Positions 50,298-59,301 of a stretch of 64,000 bases of DNA are shown here, piece after piece. The stretch comes from Allonocardiopsis opalescens (lineage in GTDB: Bacteria; Actinomycetota; Actinomycetes; Streptosporangiales; Streptosporangiaceae). The first letter of the stretch is position 1. Each line of letters starts with the position of its first letter. Under the pieces are notes generated by a model. The model had not been told where the DNA came from and did no database searches. It worked only from the letters and a program-made list of their open reading frames with translations. The translations under genes and the position numbers were made by a program. The stretch covers positions 62,001-126,000 of the forward strand of contig NZ_PVZC01000006.1 of the NCBI RefSeq assembly GCF_003002095.1, written 5' to 3'.

Positions 50298-51536
50298 ATG
50301 GAGTACGTTCGTAGACTCGCCGATCGGACCTTGGAACAGCTCGTGGCCGACCTCCCGGCCGTCATGGTCACCGGCCCGCGCGCCTGCGGCAAGACCACCA
50401 CGGCCGCGCGGCTCGCCCGCACGGTCGTGCGGCTGGACCGGGAGCGCGAGGCCGCTGCCTTCCAGGCCGATCCCGACGCCGCGCTGCGCGGGCTGCCCGA
50501 GCCCGTCCTCCTCGATGAGTGGCAGGTCGTGCCCGGTGTGCTGGGCGCGATCAAGCGGACACTGGACGATGACCCGTACCGCCCCGGGCGCTTCGTTCTG
50601 ACGGGTTCGGTACGCGCGGACCTGGAACAGGCCGTCTGGCCGGGAACGGGCCGTGTCGTCCGGCTCGCCATGACCGGGCTGACCGCGCGGGAGGAGCGCG
50701 GTTCGGTCGAGTGTCCGGCGTTCTTCGACCGGATCGCCGAGCAGGGCGCGGAGTCGCTGGTCGCACCGGCGGACCCGCCCGACCTGCGCGACTACGTCGA
50801 ACTCGCCGTGCGCGGCGGCTTCCCCGAGCCGGCTCTGCGCCTGCCCGAGCGCAGCAGGCGCCGCTGGTACGAGGGCTACGCCGAGCAGTTGCTGACGCGC
50901 GACGCCGAACTCGCGGGAGCGCACCGCGATCCGGTGCGGCTCCGGCGCTTCTTCTCGGCCCTGGCGCTCAACACCGCCGGCACGGTGGACATGCGGACCC
51001 TGTTCGAGGCGGCCGGTGTCAGCAGGGACACCGCCGAAGCCTACGAACGGCTGCTGCGCAGCCTCTTCGTGGTCGACGCCGCTCCGGCATGGTCGACGCA
51101 GCGGTTGAAGCGGCTCGTACGCACCCCGAAGCGCTATGTGGTCGACCCCGGTCTCGCCGCAGCGCTCATCGGTGTGGGGGCCGAGGGCGTCATGCGCGAC
51201 GGGAACCTGCTCGGCCGCATGATCGAGACCTTCGTCTACGCGCAGCTGCGGGCCGAGGCCGCCGTCGGAGACCTCCCGGCAGGTCTCTACCACCTCCGGC
51301 AGGACACCGGACGCCGGGAGGTCGACCTGGTCGCCGAGATCGGAGCCGGCCAGGTGGTCGGCATCGAGATCAAGGCGTCATCGGCCCCGGCGGCGGACTC
51401 GGCGCGGCATCTCGCCTGGTTGCGGGATCAGTTGGGCTCCACCTTCGAACTGGGGATCGTCTTCCATACCGGCCCGCGTGTGTACCCGCTCGATGAGCGC
51501 ATCGTGGCGGCGCCGATCGCGGCGATCTGGAGCTGA
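50298..51536 (+). CDS. AAA-family ATPase with DUF4143 domain
   Basis: A 412-residue protein of the AAA_14/DUF4143 type. The Walker A motif is GPRACGKTTTA (about residues 27-37), Walker B is PVLLDEWQ near 72, and RFVLTGS near 100 resembles sensor 1. The DUF4143 part starts near 165 (DYVELAVRGGFPEPAL) and ends in a nuclease-like fold with REVDLVAEIGAGQVVGIEIKA, a D-(E)xK-type pattern. Family knowledge: these proteins are widespread, often horizontally moved, and of unknown function. Codon use is a little less biased and the upstream DNA is A+T-richer than the neighbours, in line with transfer. ATG start. It lies alone between two strong terminators. Confidence 0.82.
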   Translation: MEYVRRLADRTLEQLVADLPAVMVTGPRACGKTTTAARLARTVVRLDREREAAAFQADPDAALRGLPEPVLLDEWQVVPGVLGAIKRTLDDDPYRPGRFVLTGSVRADLEQAVWPGTGRVVRLAMTGLTAREERGSVECPAFFDRIAEQGAESLVAPADPPDLRDYVELAVRGGFPEPALRLPERSRRRWYEGYAEQLLTRDAELAGAHRDPVRLRRFFSALALNTAGTVDMRTLFEAAGVSRDTAEAYERLLRSLFVVDAAPAWSTQRLKRLVRTPKRYVVDPGLAAALIGVGAEGVMRDGNLLGRMIETFVYAQLRAEAAVGDLPAGLYHLRQDTGRREVDLVAEIGAGQVVGIEIKASSAPAADSARHLAWLRDQLGSTFELGIVFHTGPRVYPLDERIVAAPIAAIWS

Positions 51537-51552
51537 TTCGTCCGCGTGTTCC

Positions 51553-51595
51553 CGCACCGGTGCCGCCCGGAGCAAATCCGGGCGGCACCGGTGCG
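51553..51595. terminator. Bidirectional terminator
   Basis: Perfect 19-bp inverted repeat around a GCAAA loop, between the convergent ATPase and alpha-mannosidase genes, 8-16 bp from either stop. Confidence 0.88.
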
Positions 51596-51603
51596 GCCGT
51601 CCG

Positions 51604-54600
51604 CTACCCCTCCCTACCGAACCGCAGTGTGACCACCTGGAAGGGGCGCAGGGACAGGGTGGCGCCTTCGGGGGTGGCGGTGGTGAGGGCGGTCGGGGCG
51701 GTGGGGCGTTCGAGGAGGTCGGTCTCCTGGATGGCAGTGGTGGGGAAGGACGGGGTGATGGTGGCGGTGGCGCGGGCGCCGCGGGACTCGTAGAGGCGGA
51801 CGACGACGTCGCCGGAGCGGTCGTCGGCGAGTTTGACGGCCTCGACGATGGCGGCGTCGTTGTCGACGGCGACCAGCGGGGCGACCGGCGCGGTGCCGGG
51901 GGCGGTGCGCTCGGGCAGGTTGATGCGGTAGCCCTCGGTGACGGCGTCGGCGATGGCGGCGCCGGGGACGAGGGCGTGCCGGAAGCTGTGGCGGCCCTGG
52001 TCGGTCTCGGGGTCGGGGAAGCGCGGGGCGCGCAGCAGCGACAGGCGGACGGTGGTGGTGGTGCCGCCGCCCTCGCGGGGGTGGCGGGTGACGTCGTGGC
52101 CGTAGCTGGTGGCGTTGACCAGGGCGACTCCGTAGTCGGGTTCGCCGACGTGCAGGAAGCGGTGCGCGCAGATCTCGAAGCGGGCCGCGTCCCAGGAGGT
52201 GTTGGTGTGCGCCGGGCGGTGCACGTGGCCGAACTGGATCTCCGAGGTGGAGCGGTCGGTGTGGATGTCGAGCGGGAAGGCGGCCTTGAGGAAGGTCTCC
52301 GACTCGTGCCAGTCGACCTCGGTGTCGATCTCCAGGTTCGGGGATCCGGCCCGCAGCCGCAGCAGCTGCTCGACCCGCGAGGAGCCGAAGGACCGGACGA
52401 CCCGTACTTCGGCCGCGTCGGGGTCGGTGCGGACCAGGGCCACCTCGTCGGCGCCGGTGAGGTCGGTGACGGTGTTGCGGTAGAAGGAGTCCACGTCCCA
52501 GGCGTCCCACCGGTTGGGCAGGTCGGGGTGGAGCTGGAGCAGGTTGGCGGCGGCGCCGGGGGCGACGACCTCGCGGTCGGCGCGCAGATCGCGCAGCGAG
52601 GTGATGAGGCCCCGCTCGTCGACGGTCACCCGGACCAGGCCGTTGTCGAGCACGGTGCCGCCGTCGGCGGCCTCGGCCCGCACGGCGCCGCCGTCCGGCG
52701 CGGTGCGCGGTGCGGCGCCCAGGGCGGGGGCGCCGCCGCGGGCGTGCGGGGCGGCGTTGAAGACCAGTTCGGTCCCGCCGCCGTCGCCGGCCAGGGCGGT
52801 GACGGCCCGGTCGATGATCTCCTCCAGTTCGGCGGCGATCTCGGCGTAGGTGCGCTCGGCCTCGCGGTGCACCCAGGCGATGGAGCTGCCGGGCAGGATG
52901 TCGTGGAACTGGTTGAGCAGCACCTTCTTCCAGATGCGGTCCAGGTCCTCGTACGGGTAGGCCAGGCCGGTGCGCAGCGCGGCGGTGGCCGCCCACAGCT
53001 CGGCCTCGCGCAGCAGGTGCTCGCTGCGCCGGTTGCCCTGCTTGGTGCGGGCCTGGGAGGTGTAGGTGCCGCGGTGGAACTCCAGGTACAGCTCCCCGGC
53101 CCAGACCGGCGCGTTGGGGTACTCGGCCTGGGCGGCCGCGAAGAAGGCGGCGGGCGTCTCGATGGCGACGCGCGGCGAGCCCTCCAGGTCGGCGGTGCGG
53201 GCGGCCCGGTCGAGCATCTCGCGGGTGGGGCCGCCGCCGCCGTCGCCGTAGCCGAACGGGACCAGCGAGCGGGTGCCGCGGCCGTGCTCGGCGTAGTTGC
53301 GGGTGGCGTGGGCCAGTTCGGGGGCGGTCAGCTCGGAGTTGTAGGTGTCGATCGGCGGGAAGTGCGTGAACATCCGGGTGCCGTCGATGCCCTCCCACGC
53401 GAAGGTGTGGTGCGGGAACTTGTTGGTCTGGTTCCAGGAGATCTTCTGGGTCAGGAAGTACTGGGAGCCCGACAGCGCGATGAGCTGCGGGAGCGCGGCG
53501 CTGTAGCCGAAGGAGTCGGGCAGCCACACCTCCTGCGTCTCCACGCCGAGTTCGTCGAGGAAGAAGCGCTTGCCGTGGCTGAACTGGCGGGCCATCGCCT
53601 CGCCGCCGGGCATGTTGGTGTCGGACTCCACCCACATGCCGCCGACGGGCAGGAACTGCCCGGCGCGGACCTTCTCCTTGACCCGCTCGAAGATCTTCGG
53701 GTGGTGGTCGCGCAGCCAGGCCCACTGCTGCGCCTGCGACATGGCGAACTTGAACTCGGGCCGCTCGTCCATGAGCGCGGTGACGTTGGCGGCGGTGCGC
53801 GCCACCTTGCGGACGGTCTCGCGCAGCGGCCACAGCCACGCGGAGTCGATGTGGGCGTGGCCGATGGCGCTGAGCCGGTGCGCGCTGGCGTGCGCGGGGC
53901 TGGCCAGCACGTCGGCCAGCTCCTTGCGGGCGGCGTCGGCGCTGCCCGGCACGTCGCGCAGGTCGAGCCGGTCCAGCGCGCGCTCCAGCGCGCGCAGGAC
54001 GGTCTGGCGGCGGGGCTCGTGCGCGGCGAGCTGGCGGGCCAGCCCGTCCAGCACCTCGATGTCGGCGACCAGCGCGGCCACGGTCTCGTCGCGCTCGGCG
54101 ATCCCGGCGGAGCGCAGCCGGTACAGGGGCTCGCGTCCGGCGGTCTCCAGGCGGCCGAGCGCGGTGGGCACGAACTGGTCGTGGCCGAGGATGACGGGGT
54201 TGGCCGCCGCCTCGACATAGAACACCAGCTCCTCGCCGGGGCGGCCGCCGCAGGCGGCGACCGGCAGGTAGGAGTTGCGCGGCGACAGGCCCTTGACGGG
54301 GGTGCCGTCGGGCCGGTAGGCGAGCCCTTCGGCCTGGAAGCCCGGCATGTTCGTGTCGAAGCCGAGGTCGATCACGGCCTCCAGCCGCCCGCCGCTGTCG
54401 GGCACCCGGCCGGTGAACCGGAACCAGCTGGTCCCCCAGGGCGGGCCCCACAGGTCGCCGGGCGCGGCCGGGGCGTAGTCGGCGGCGAGCGCCTCGGCCA
54501 CCGGGACCGGCTCGCCGGGCGCGTGCCACACCTCGATGCCGAAGGGCGCGACGGCGCGGTGCACGGCGGGCCTGATCCGCTCGCGCAGCACGCGTTCCAC

Positions 54601-54633
54601 CCGCTCCTCGATGAGTCGCCGGTCGTCGTGCAT
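51604..54633 (-). CDS. Alpha-mannosidase, glycoside hydrolase family 38
   Basis: A 1009-residue cytoplasmic enzyme without signal peptide that removes alpha-linked mannose from imported oligosaccharides. The zinc-binding GHAHIDSAWLWPLRE has His261 and Asp263. The nucleophile Asp is residue 373 in WLPDSFGYSAALPQL. QKISWNQTNKFPHHTF and FGYGDGGGGPTREML follow, then the C-terminal beta-sandwich (FNAAPHARGG, ERTAPGTAPVAPLV). The ATG has AAGGGGA upstream; the open frame continues upstream without homology. Last gene of the transporter-kinase operon, 107 bp after the ROK kinase. The product, mannose, could be phosphorylated by that kinase. Confidence 0.93.
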   Translation of the reverse strand: MHDDRRLIEERVERVLRERIRPAVHRAVAPFGIEVWHAPGEPVPVAEALAADYAPAAPGDLWGPPWGTSWFRFTGRVPDSGGRLEAVIDLGFDTNMPGFQAEGLAYRPDGTPVKGLSPRNSYLPVAACGGRPGEELVFYVEAAANPVILGHDQFVPTALGRLETAGREPLYRLRSAGIAERDETVAALVADIEVLDGLARQLAAHEPRRQTVLRALERALDRLDLRDVPGSADAARKELADVLASPAHASAHRLSAIGHAHIDSAWLWPLRETVRKVARTAANVTALMDERPEFKFAMSQAQQWAWLRDHHPKIFERVKEKVRAGQFLPVGGMWVESDTNMPGGEAMARQFSHGKRFFLDELGVETQEVWLPDSFGYSAALPQLIALSGSQYFLTQKISWNQTNKFPHHTFAWEGIDGTRMFTHFPPIDTYNSELTAPELAHATRNYAEHGRGTRSLVPFGYGDGGGGPTREMLDRAARTADLEGSPRVAIETPAAFFAAAQAEYPNAPVWAGELYLEFHRGTYTSQARTKQGNRRSEHLLREAELWAATAALRTGLAYPYEDLDRIWKKVLLNQFHDILPGSSIAWVHREAERTYAEIAAELEEIIDRAVTALAGDGGGTELVFNAAPHARGGAPALGAAPRTAPDGGAVRAEAADGGTVLDNGLVRVTVDERGLITSLRDLRADREVVAPGAAANLLQLHPDLPNRWDAWDVDSFYRNTVTDLTGADEVALVRTDPDAAEVRVVRSFGSSRVEQLLRLRAGSPNLEIDTEVDWHESETFLKAAFPLDIHTDRSTSEIQFGHVHRPAHTNTSWDAARFEICAHRFLHVGEPDYGVALVNATSYGHDVTRHPREGGGTTTTVRLSLLRAPRFPDPETDQGRHSFRHALVPGAAIADAVTEGYRINLPERTAPGTAPVAPLVAVDNDAAIVEAVKLADDRSGDVVVRLYESRGARATATITPSFPTTAIQETDLLERPTAPTALTTATPEGATLSLRPFQVVTLRFGREG

Positions 54634-54740
54634 GAGTTCCCCTTCACCTGTCTTGTGTCGGTATGCCTTTCGCACCCGTGCCCGCGGCGCGGGCGGGTGC
54701 ACGTCCGGTGCCACGGCGCGGCCGGGCCGCGCCGCGGGGG

Positions 54741-55697
54741 TCAGTTCGCGGCCGCCGCGCCCTCGCGGGACCGCAGCAGCCCGGCCGCGCCGACCAGCCC
54801 GGCCGCGCCGCCGAGGGCGGAGCGCTCCACGCGCAGCCGCCGCTGGAAGCCGAGCCGGGCCAGTGCGCGCACGTGCCGGCGGACCGGGCCGAGCAGCACC
54901 TCGCCGGACTCGGCCACGCCGCCGCCGATCACCACCCGGTCCAGGTCGAACAGGGCGGCGGCGCCGGCGATGGCGGTGCCCAGCGCCCGGCCGGCCCGTT
55001 CGAAGGACTCCACCGCCACGGGCAGTCCGCGCCTGGCCGCCTCGGCCAGTTCGCGGGGGCCCGCCTCGGGCGGGGCCTCCCAGCCGCGGCGGCGCGCCCA
55101 GGCGGCCAGGTAGGGCCCGGCCGCGACGGTCTCCAGGCAGCCGGCCGAGCCGCAGCCGCAGGGCTCGCCGCCGGGTTCGACCAGCACGTGGCCGATGTGC
55201 CCGGCGTTGCCGGTGGGTCCCAGGTAGGGGCGCCCGTCCAGCACCAGGCCGCCGCCGACGCCGGTGGACACCACCATGCCGAGCATGGCGGCGCTGCCGC
55301 GCCCGGCGCCGGCGCCGTACTCGCCGAGCGCGGCGCACATGCCGTCGCCGGCCAGCTCGACGGGTCCCGGCACCAGCGCGCTCAGCCGCTCGATCAGCGG
55401 GAAGCCCCGCCAGGCCGGGATGTTGACCGGGCTGACGGTGCCGGCGGCCAGGTCGACCGGCCCGGCGCAGCACACGCCCAGGCCGTCGGCGCCGCCGGGC
55501 CCGGCCTGGGCGCGGACCCGCTCCAGCGCGGCGCGGACGGCCGCCCACACCCGCTCGGCGTCGTCGGTGCCGCGCGGGGTGGGGACGCGGACCTGGGCCC
55601 GCACCGCGCCGGCCGGCCCGACCAGCGCGGCGGCGATCTTGGTGCCGCCGATGTCGATGGCGAGGACCTCGCCGCGGCCGGGGCTCGCGGTGGTCAC
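54741..55697 (-). CDS. ROK-family sugar kinase
   Basis: A 318-residue ROK kinase. ATP motif AIDIGGTKIAAALVG at about 13-27, GVCCAGPVD near 75, GDGMCAALGEYGAG near 118, GTGVGGGLVLDG-type loop near 145, and the zinc motif CGCGSAGCLE near 185. There is no DNA-binding domain, so it is an enzyme rather than a repressor. Its place between sugar permeases and alpha-mannosidase suggests it phosphorylates mannose or a related hexose released inside the cell. The catalytic Asp occurs in ELAGDGMCA where ENDAN is usual, an odd substitution (Asn to Gly) that may reflect specificity. GTG start. Confidence 0.88.
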   Translation of the reverse strand: MTTASPGRGEVLAIDIGGTKIAAALVGPAGAVRAQVRVPTPRGTDDAERVWAAVRAALERVRAQAGPGGADGLGVCCAGPVDLAAGTVSPVNIPAWRGFPLIERLSALVPGPVELAGDGMCAALGEYGAGAGRGSAAMLGMVVSTGVGGGLVLDGRPYLGPTGNAGHIGHVLVEPGGEPCGCGSAGCLETVAAGPYLAAWARRRGWEAPPEAGPRELAEAARRGLPVAVESFERAGRALGTAIAGAAALFDLDRVVIGGGVAESGEVLLGPVRRHVRALARLGFQRRLRVERSALGGAAGLVGAAGLLRSREGAAAAN

Positions 55698-55743
55698 GTC
55701 CGGACGCCTCTCGCTCGCATCAGTCGCTCGGACCTGCGCACAC

Positions 55744-56709
55744 TCATCCCTTCAGAGCGCCGCCGAAGGCGAACGCACCTCCCATGGCGCGCGACGCGAT
55801 CAGCCAGAGCGCCGCGGCCGGAACCGTGTAGACCAGTGAGAACGCCGCCAGCTGCCCGTAGATCACCGCGCCGTGCTGGCCGAAGAAGGTGTAGATGGTC
55901 ACCGAGGCCGGCATGTACTCGGGGGTGAGCAGCAGGATGAACGGCACGAAGAAGTTGCCCCAGGATTGCACGAAGGTGAACACGGCGACCACGGCCATGC
56001 CCGGCAGCATCAGGGGCACCACCAGCAGCCGCAGCGCGTCCCAGCTCGACGCGCCGTCGACCCAGGCCGCCTCCTCCAGCGAGATCGGCACCCCGTCCAT
56101 GAAGTTCTTGATCAGCCAGATCGCGAACGGCAGCGAGGTGGCGGCCATGAACAGCATGGTGGCGAACTGGTTGTCGATCAAGTCGGCCTGCACGAAGACG
56201 CCGTAGACCGGCACCATGATGGCGGTCAGCGGCAGCCCGGTGGTGAACAGCACCGTGTAGAGGAACGGCCGCTTGAACCGCAGGTTGTACCGCGACAGCG
56301 GGTAGGCCGCCAGGGTCGCGACCGCCACGGCGATCAGCGAGGAGCCGCCCGACAGCAGCAGGCCGTTCCACAGCGGCCGGAAGGTGATGTCGGTGGTGAG
56401 CACCGCGGCGAAGTTCTCCAGGCTGGGCGCCTCGGGGAAGCGGACGGACATGCCCGCCGCCGGGTCGACCGAGGCGAACAGCAGCCACAGCAGCGGTACC
56501 AGGAAGGCGAGCGCGATGACGATCAGCACCGCGTTGGCCGCCGCCCGCGCCGCGATCCGCCCCGGCGCCGTCAGCACCGCGAGCGGGGAGCGCTCGGCCG
56601 GGCGGTAGCCGGCCGGGGCCGCGCCGGAGCCGCCGGGCGGCGGCGCCGCGCCGGCGGGCCGCTCGGGCGCACCGGGTGGCGCCGCCTTGGACTGCGCTGT
56701 CTCTGACAC
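55744..56709 (-). CDS. Carbohydrate ABC transporter permease (MalG-like)
   Basis: A 321-residue inner-membrane permease. A Pro/Ala-rich cytoplasmic N-terminus (about 45 residues) precedes six transmembrane helices, the first at about 52-72. The EAA loop that contacts the ATPase is SLEEAAWVDGASSWDALRLLVVPL near 215. It has the MalG-type short periplasmic loop. It starts 4 bp after the stop of the other permease; the GTG at 56709 is used because GAGGGGAG lies at a reasonable distance, while GTG at 56721 overlaps the upstream gene. No ATP-binding subunit is encoded in the operon, so a shared MsiK-type ATPase elsewhere probably powers it. Confidence 0.9.
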   Translation of the reverse strand: MSETAQSKAAPPGAPERPAGAAPPPGGSGAAPAGYRPAERSPLAVLTAPGRIAARAAANAVLIVIALAFLVPLLWLLFASVDPAAGMSVRFPEAPSLENFAAVLTTDITFRPLWNGLLLSGGSSLIAVAVATLAAYPLSRYNLRFKRPFLYTVLFTTGLPLTAIMVPVYGVFVQADLIDNQFATMLFMAATSLPFAIWLIKNFMDGVPISLEEAAWVDGASSWDALRLLVVPLMLPGMAVVAVFTFVQSWGNFFVPFILLLTPEYMPASVTIYTFFGQHGAVIYGQLAAFSLVYTVPAAALWLIASRAMGGAFAFGGALKG

Positions 56710-56713
56710 GGCG

Positions 56714-57655
56714 TCACACACTCCCCTCGGCCCGCAGCGCGCGGACGTAGACGGCGGAGACCAGGCCGGCCACGGCGAGCAGCACCAGCGCGATGGCGGT
56801 GCCGTAGCCGAGGTGGCCGAAGTCGAAGGCCTGCTCGTACATGAGCACCGGCAGCGTCTCGCTGCGGGTGCCGGGGCCGCCGCCGGTCATGATGTAGATC
56901 AGCGTGAACACCTGGAGGGTCTGCAGGGTGATCAGGATCAGGTTGGTCAGGATCGAGCGGCGGATCAGCGGCAGCGTGACGTGGCGCAGGGTCTGGACGC
57001 CCGAGGCGCCGTCGACGCGCGCCGACTCCTTGAGGTCGGGCGGCACCTCCTGCAGCGCGGCCGAGTAGACCATCATCGAGAAGGCGGTGCCCTTCCAGAT
57101 GTTGGCCAGGATGACGGCGAAGATCGGGGCGGCGTACATCCAGTTCTGCGGCGGCAGGCCCAGCGCGGCCAGCGCGGTGTTGAGGCTGCCCTCGCGGCCG
57201 AGGAAGGCCGCCCAGGTGAAGGCGGTGACGGTCTCGGGCAGCACCCACGCGCCCACGACGACGGTGCTGACGAAGGCCCGGGTCACCCGGTTGCGCCGCT
57301 GCATCAGCAGCGCGAGGGCGAGCCCGAGCAGGTTCTGGCCGACGATCGCCGAGCCGAAGAGGAAGATCAGCGTCAGCACGGTCGCGTTCCACACGGCCGG
57401 GTCCGCCAGCAGGTTCTGGAAGTTCTCGAAGCCGACGAACTCGGTGTTCGCGGCGGCGGCGCCGGTGAGGGCGGCGTTGGTGAAGGCGGCCCAGACGCTC
57501 CACACGATCGGCCCGGCGACGAACATGATCAGCAGTAGCACCGCCGGGGCGAGCGGCACGGCCCAGCGGGCGATGCCGCGCCGGCCCGGGCGGGCGGAAC
57601 CGGTCCGCCGCGCCCGGGCCGCCGCCGGCGGCGGCGTCAGTGTGGACGACGCCAT
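56714..57655 (-). CDS. Carbohydrate ABC transporter permease (MalF-like)
   Basis: A 313-residue permease with six transmembrane helices, the first at about 33-53. The larger first extracytoplasmic segment (AAFTNAALTGAAAANTEFVGFENFQNLLADPAVWNA) is typical of MalF/UgpA proteins. The EAA loop is PDLKESARVDGASGVQTLRHVTLPLI near 205, with Lys where the second Glu is usual. It begins 1 bp after the solute-binding protein's stop and ends 4 bp before the second permease, so the three are one transcript. It forms the heterodimeric pore with the MalG-like partner. Confidence 0.92.
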   Translation of the reverse strand: MASSTLTPPPAAARARRTGSARPGRRGIARWAVPLAPAVLLLIMFVAGPIVWSVWAAFTNAALTGAAAANTEFVGFENFQNLLADPAVWNATVLTLIFLFGSAIVGQNLLGLALALLMQRRNRVTRAFVSTVVVGAWVLPETVTAFTWAAFLGREGSLNTALAALGLPPQNWMYAAPIFAVILANIWKGTAFSMMVYSAALQEVPPDLKESARVDGASGVQTLRHVTLPLIRRSILTNLILITLQTLQVFTLIYIMTGGGPGTRSETLPVLMYEQAFDFGHLGYGTAIALVLLAVAGLVSAVYVRALRAEGSV

Positions 57656-57656
57656 G

Positions 57657-59018
57657 TCAGGGCGCCTCGGTGACCATCTCGGGACCGACGATGCCGGTGA
57701 CCTCCTCGGCGTAGATCTGCGCCGCCTCCTCGGGGGTCGAGCCCGTCATCACCGACTCCATCGCGACCATGACCTGGTCGGAGACCTGCGGGTACTCCGC
57801 GAAGGCCGGCCGGAACTCGGTGACGTCGACCAGGCCGCTGAAGAACTCGTTGGCCGGGTTGGCCTCCACGTAGGCCGGGTCCTCGCGCACGTCGTCGCGG
57901 ACCGGGATCTCCGACGCCATGGAGACGTAGTTCAGCGAGTTCTCGCGGTTGGTCGCGATCGAGATCGCCTCGAAGGCCATCTCGGGGTTGGGCGAGTGCG
58001 CGCTGATCGCCAGCGCCCAGCCGCCGGACATGCTGACCCGGCCGGGCTCCTGGCCGTTCTGGGTGGGCATCGCGGTCCAGCCCAGCTCCTCGCTCCACTC
58101 CGGCCAGGGGCGGCCGCCGGTCTCCAGCCAGGTCTGGGACTTCCACGAGCCGTCGAGCGCGATGGCCAGCCGGCCCTCGGGCAGCCACTCCTGGCCGACC
58201 ACGCTGCCGATGTTGGGGTTGAGCGCGTCCTCGATGGGCGGGCCGAGCTCCTCGTCCCAGACCGTCTGGACGAACTCCAGGGAGTCGTTGAAGCCCTGGC
58301 TGCGGGTCACCCACAGGCCGGACGCCTCGTCGTAGAGGCGGTCCTCGGTGCCGGCCAGCAGCATCTGGAAGCCCTGCATGGACGACGCCTCGGCGGCGGG
58401 GGTGCCCGAGTACATGTTGAACGGGATCACGTCGGGGTGCTCGCGCTGCACGGCGCGGGCCGCCTCCAGGACGTCCTCCCAGGTCTCCGGCTCCCAGGGC
58501 ACCTCGACGCCGGCCGACTCCAGCAGCTCGCGGTTGTAGAACAGGCCGCGGGTGTCGGTGCCGAGCTGCACGCCGTAGCGCTGGCCGTCGGCGGCGGTGA
58601 CCGCGGGCCCGACCGCCTCGTTGAACTGCTCGGCGTCCTCCCAGCCGGCCATGTACTCGTCGAGGGGGGCGAGGTAGCCGGCGTCGACGTCGCCCTGGAT
58701 CCAGAAGGTGTCCTCGTAGACGATGTCGGGCGCGGTGGACGGCGAGCGCTGCATCAGCTGGATGCGGGTGCGGTAGTCGCCCTCGGCCACCTCCAGCGGC
58801 TGGAGTTCCAGGGTCCAGCCGGGGTTGGCCTCCTCGAAGGCCGGCTTGACGTCCTCCAGGGCGTTGTGCAGCGCCATGAAGCCGCCGTAGGTGTTGTAGA
58901 CGACCGTGATCGTCTGGTCGTCCTCCTGGCTGCCGCCGCCGCAGCCGGCGGCTGCGAGCGCGAGGACCGCCGCGGCCGCGGCTGCTCTCGCGGGGAGTCG
59001 GAGTCGGGAGATCGTCAT
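57657..59018 (-). CDS. Extracellular sugar-binding lipoprotein
   Basis: A 453-residue solute-binding lipoprotein (family 1). The lipobox is LAAAGC with the lipidated Cys at residue 26. The mature protein opens TITVVYNTYGGFMALHNALEDVKPAFEEANPGW, and GTDTRGLFYNRELLESAGVEVPWEPETWEDVLEAA and ALDGSWKSQTWLE are family hallmarks. The ATG at 59018 (preceded by AGAGGTGA) is preferred over the TTG one codon before. First gene of the transport operon, behind an A+T-rich control region. Alpha- or mixed-linked manno-oligosaccharides are the likely ligand, inferred from the GH38 gene downstream. Confidence 0.93.
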   Translation of the reverse strand: MTISRLRLPARAAAAAAVLALAAAGCGGGSQEDDQTITVVYNTYGGFMALHNALEDVKPAFEEANPGWTLELQPLEVAEGDYRTRIQLMQRSPSTAPDIVYEDTFWIQGDVDAGYLAPLDEYMAGWEDAEQFNEAVGPAVTAADGQRYGVQLGTDTRGLFYNRELLESAGVEVPWEPETWEDVLEAARAVQREHPDVIPFNMYSGTPAAEASSMQGFQMLLAGTEDRLYDEASGLWVTRSQGFNDSLEFVQTVWDEELGPPIEDALNPNIGSVVGQEWLPEGRLAIALDGSWKSQTWLETGGRPWPEWSEELGWTAMPTQNGQEPGRVSMSGGWALAISAHSPNPEMAFEAISIATNRENSLNYVSMASEIPVRDDVREDPAYVEANPANEFFSGLVDVTEFRPAFAEYPQVSDQVMVAMESVMTGSTPEEAAQIYAEEVTGIVGPEMVTEAP

Positions 59019-59109
59019 CAAGTCACCTCTCTGACCTGCGGGCCGGGCGGGGGACTGCCCGGCACCCCCGAGTGATTGTCAGGACATTCAGCGCCGCCTG
59101 AGCGGGCGG

Positions 59110-59180
59110 TTACGGCTGTGTGACATCCGTCTTACTAAAAACGATGTATAAACACAATGGGCAAAGTCCAGTTCGTGATC
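59110..59180. promoter_or_regulatory. A+T-rich control region between sugar operon and ROK repressor
   Basis: The run 59131-59160 has only 9 G/C in 30 bases, in sharp contrast to the surroundings. On the minus strand it offers TTTATACAT and TTTTTAGTAAG as -10-like elements and TTGCCC as a -35-like one. A separated CACAA (59153) / TTGTTGTG (59181) pair could be an operator half-site pair. This is the likely promoter of the transport operon and binding site of the divergent ROK repressor. The precise operator is not resolved. Confidence 0.55.
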
Positions 59181-59301
59181 TTGTTGTGGCGGAGGCCGGC
59201 CCGGCGCTTCGCCGCGTCCGGCCGCCCGCCTCGGGCCTGGTCGGGCGCTTGCCTGGACCGCGGTCCGGCATGCGAGGATGTCGCGGGCGAGAGGGTGTGA
59301 G

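Noticed and set aside
50298-51536. The AAA/DUF4143 gene as part of an insertion sequence or toxin-antitoxin pair
   Set aside because: No transposase, no terminal inverted repeats, no target duplication and no small partner gene were found; only the upstream repeat array is unusual.
51478-55113. A 1211-codon plus-strand open frame across the alpha-mannosidase
   Set aside because: It has no domain similarity, a Gly/Val/Gln-rich composition and runs through a perfect terminator; the GH38 frame on the other strand has all catalytic motifs.
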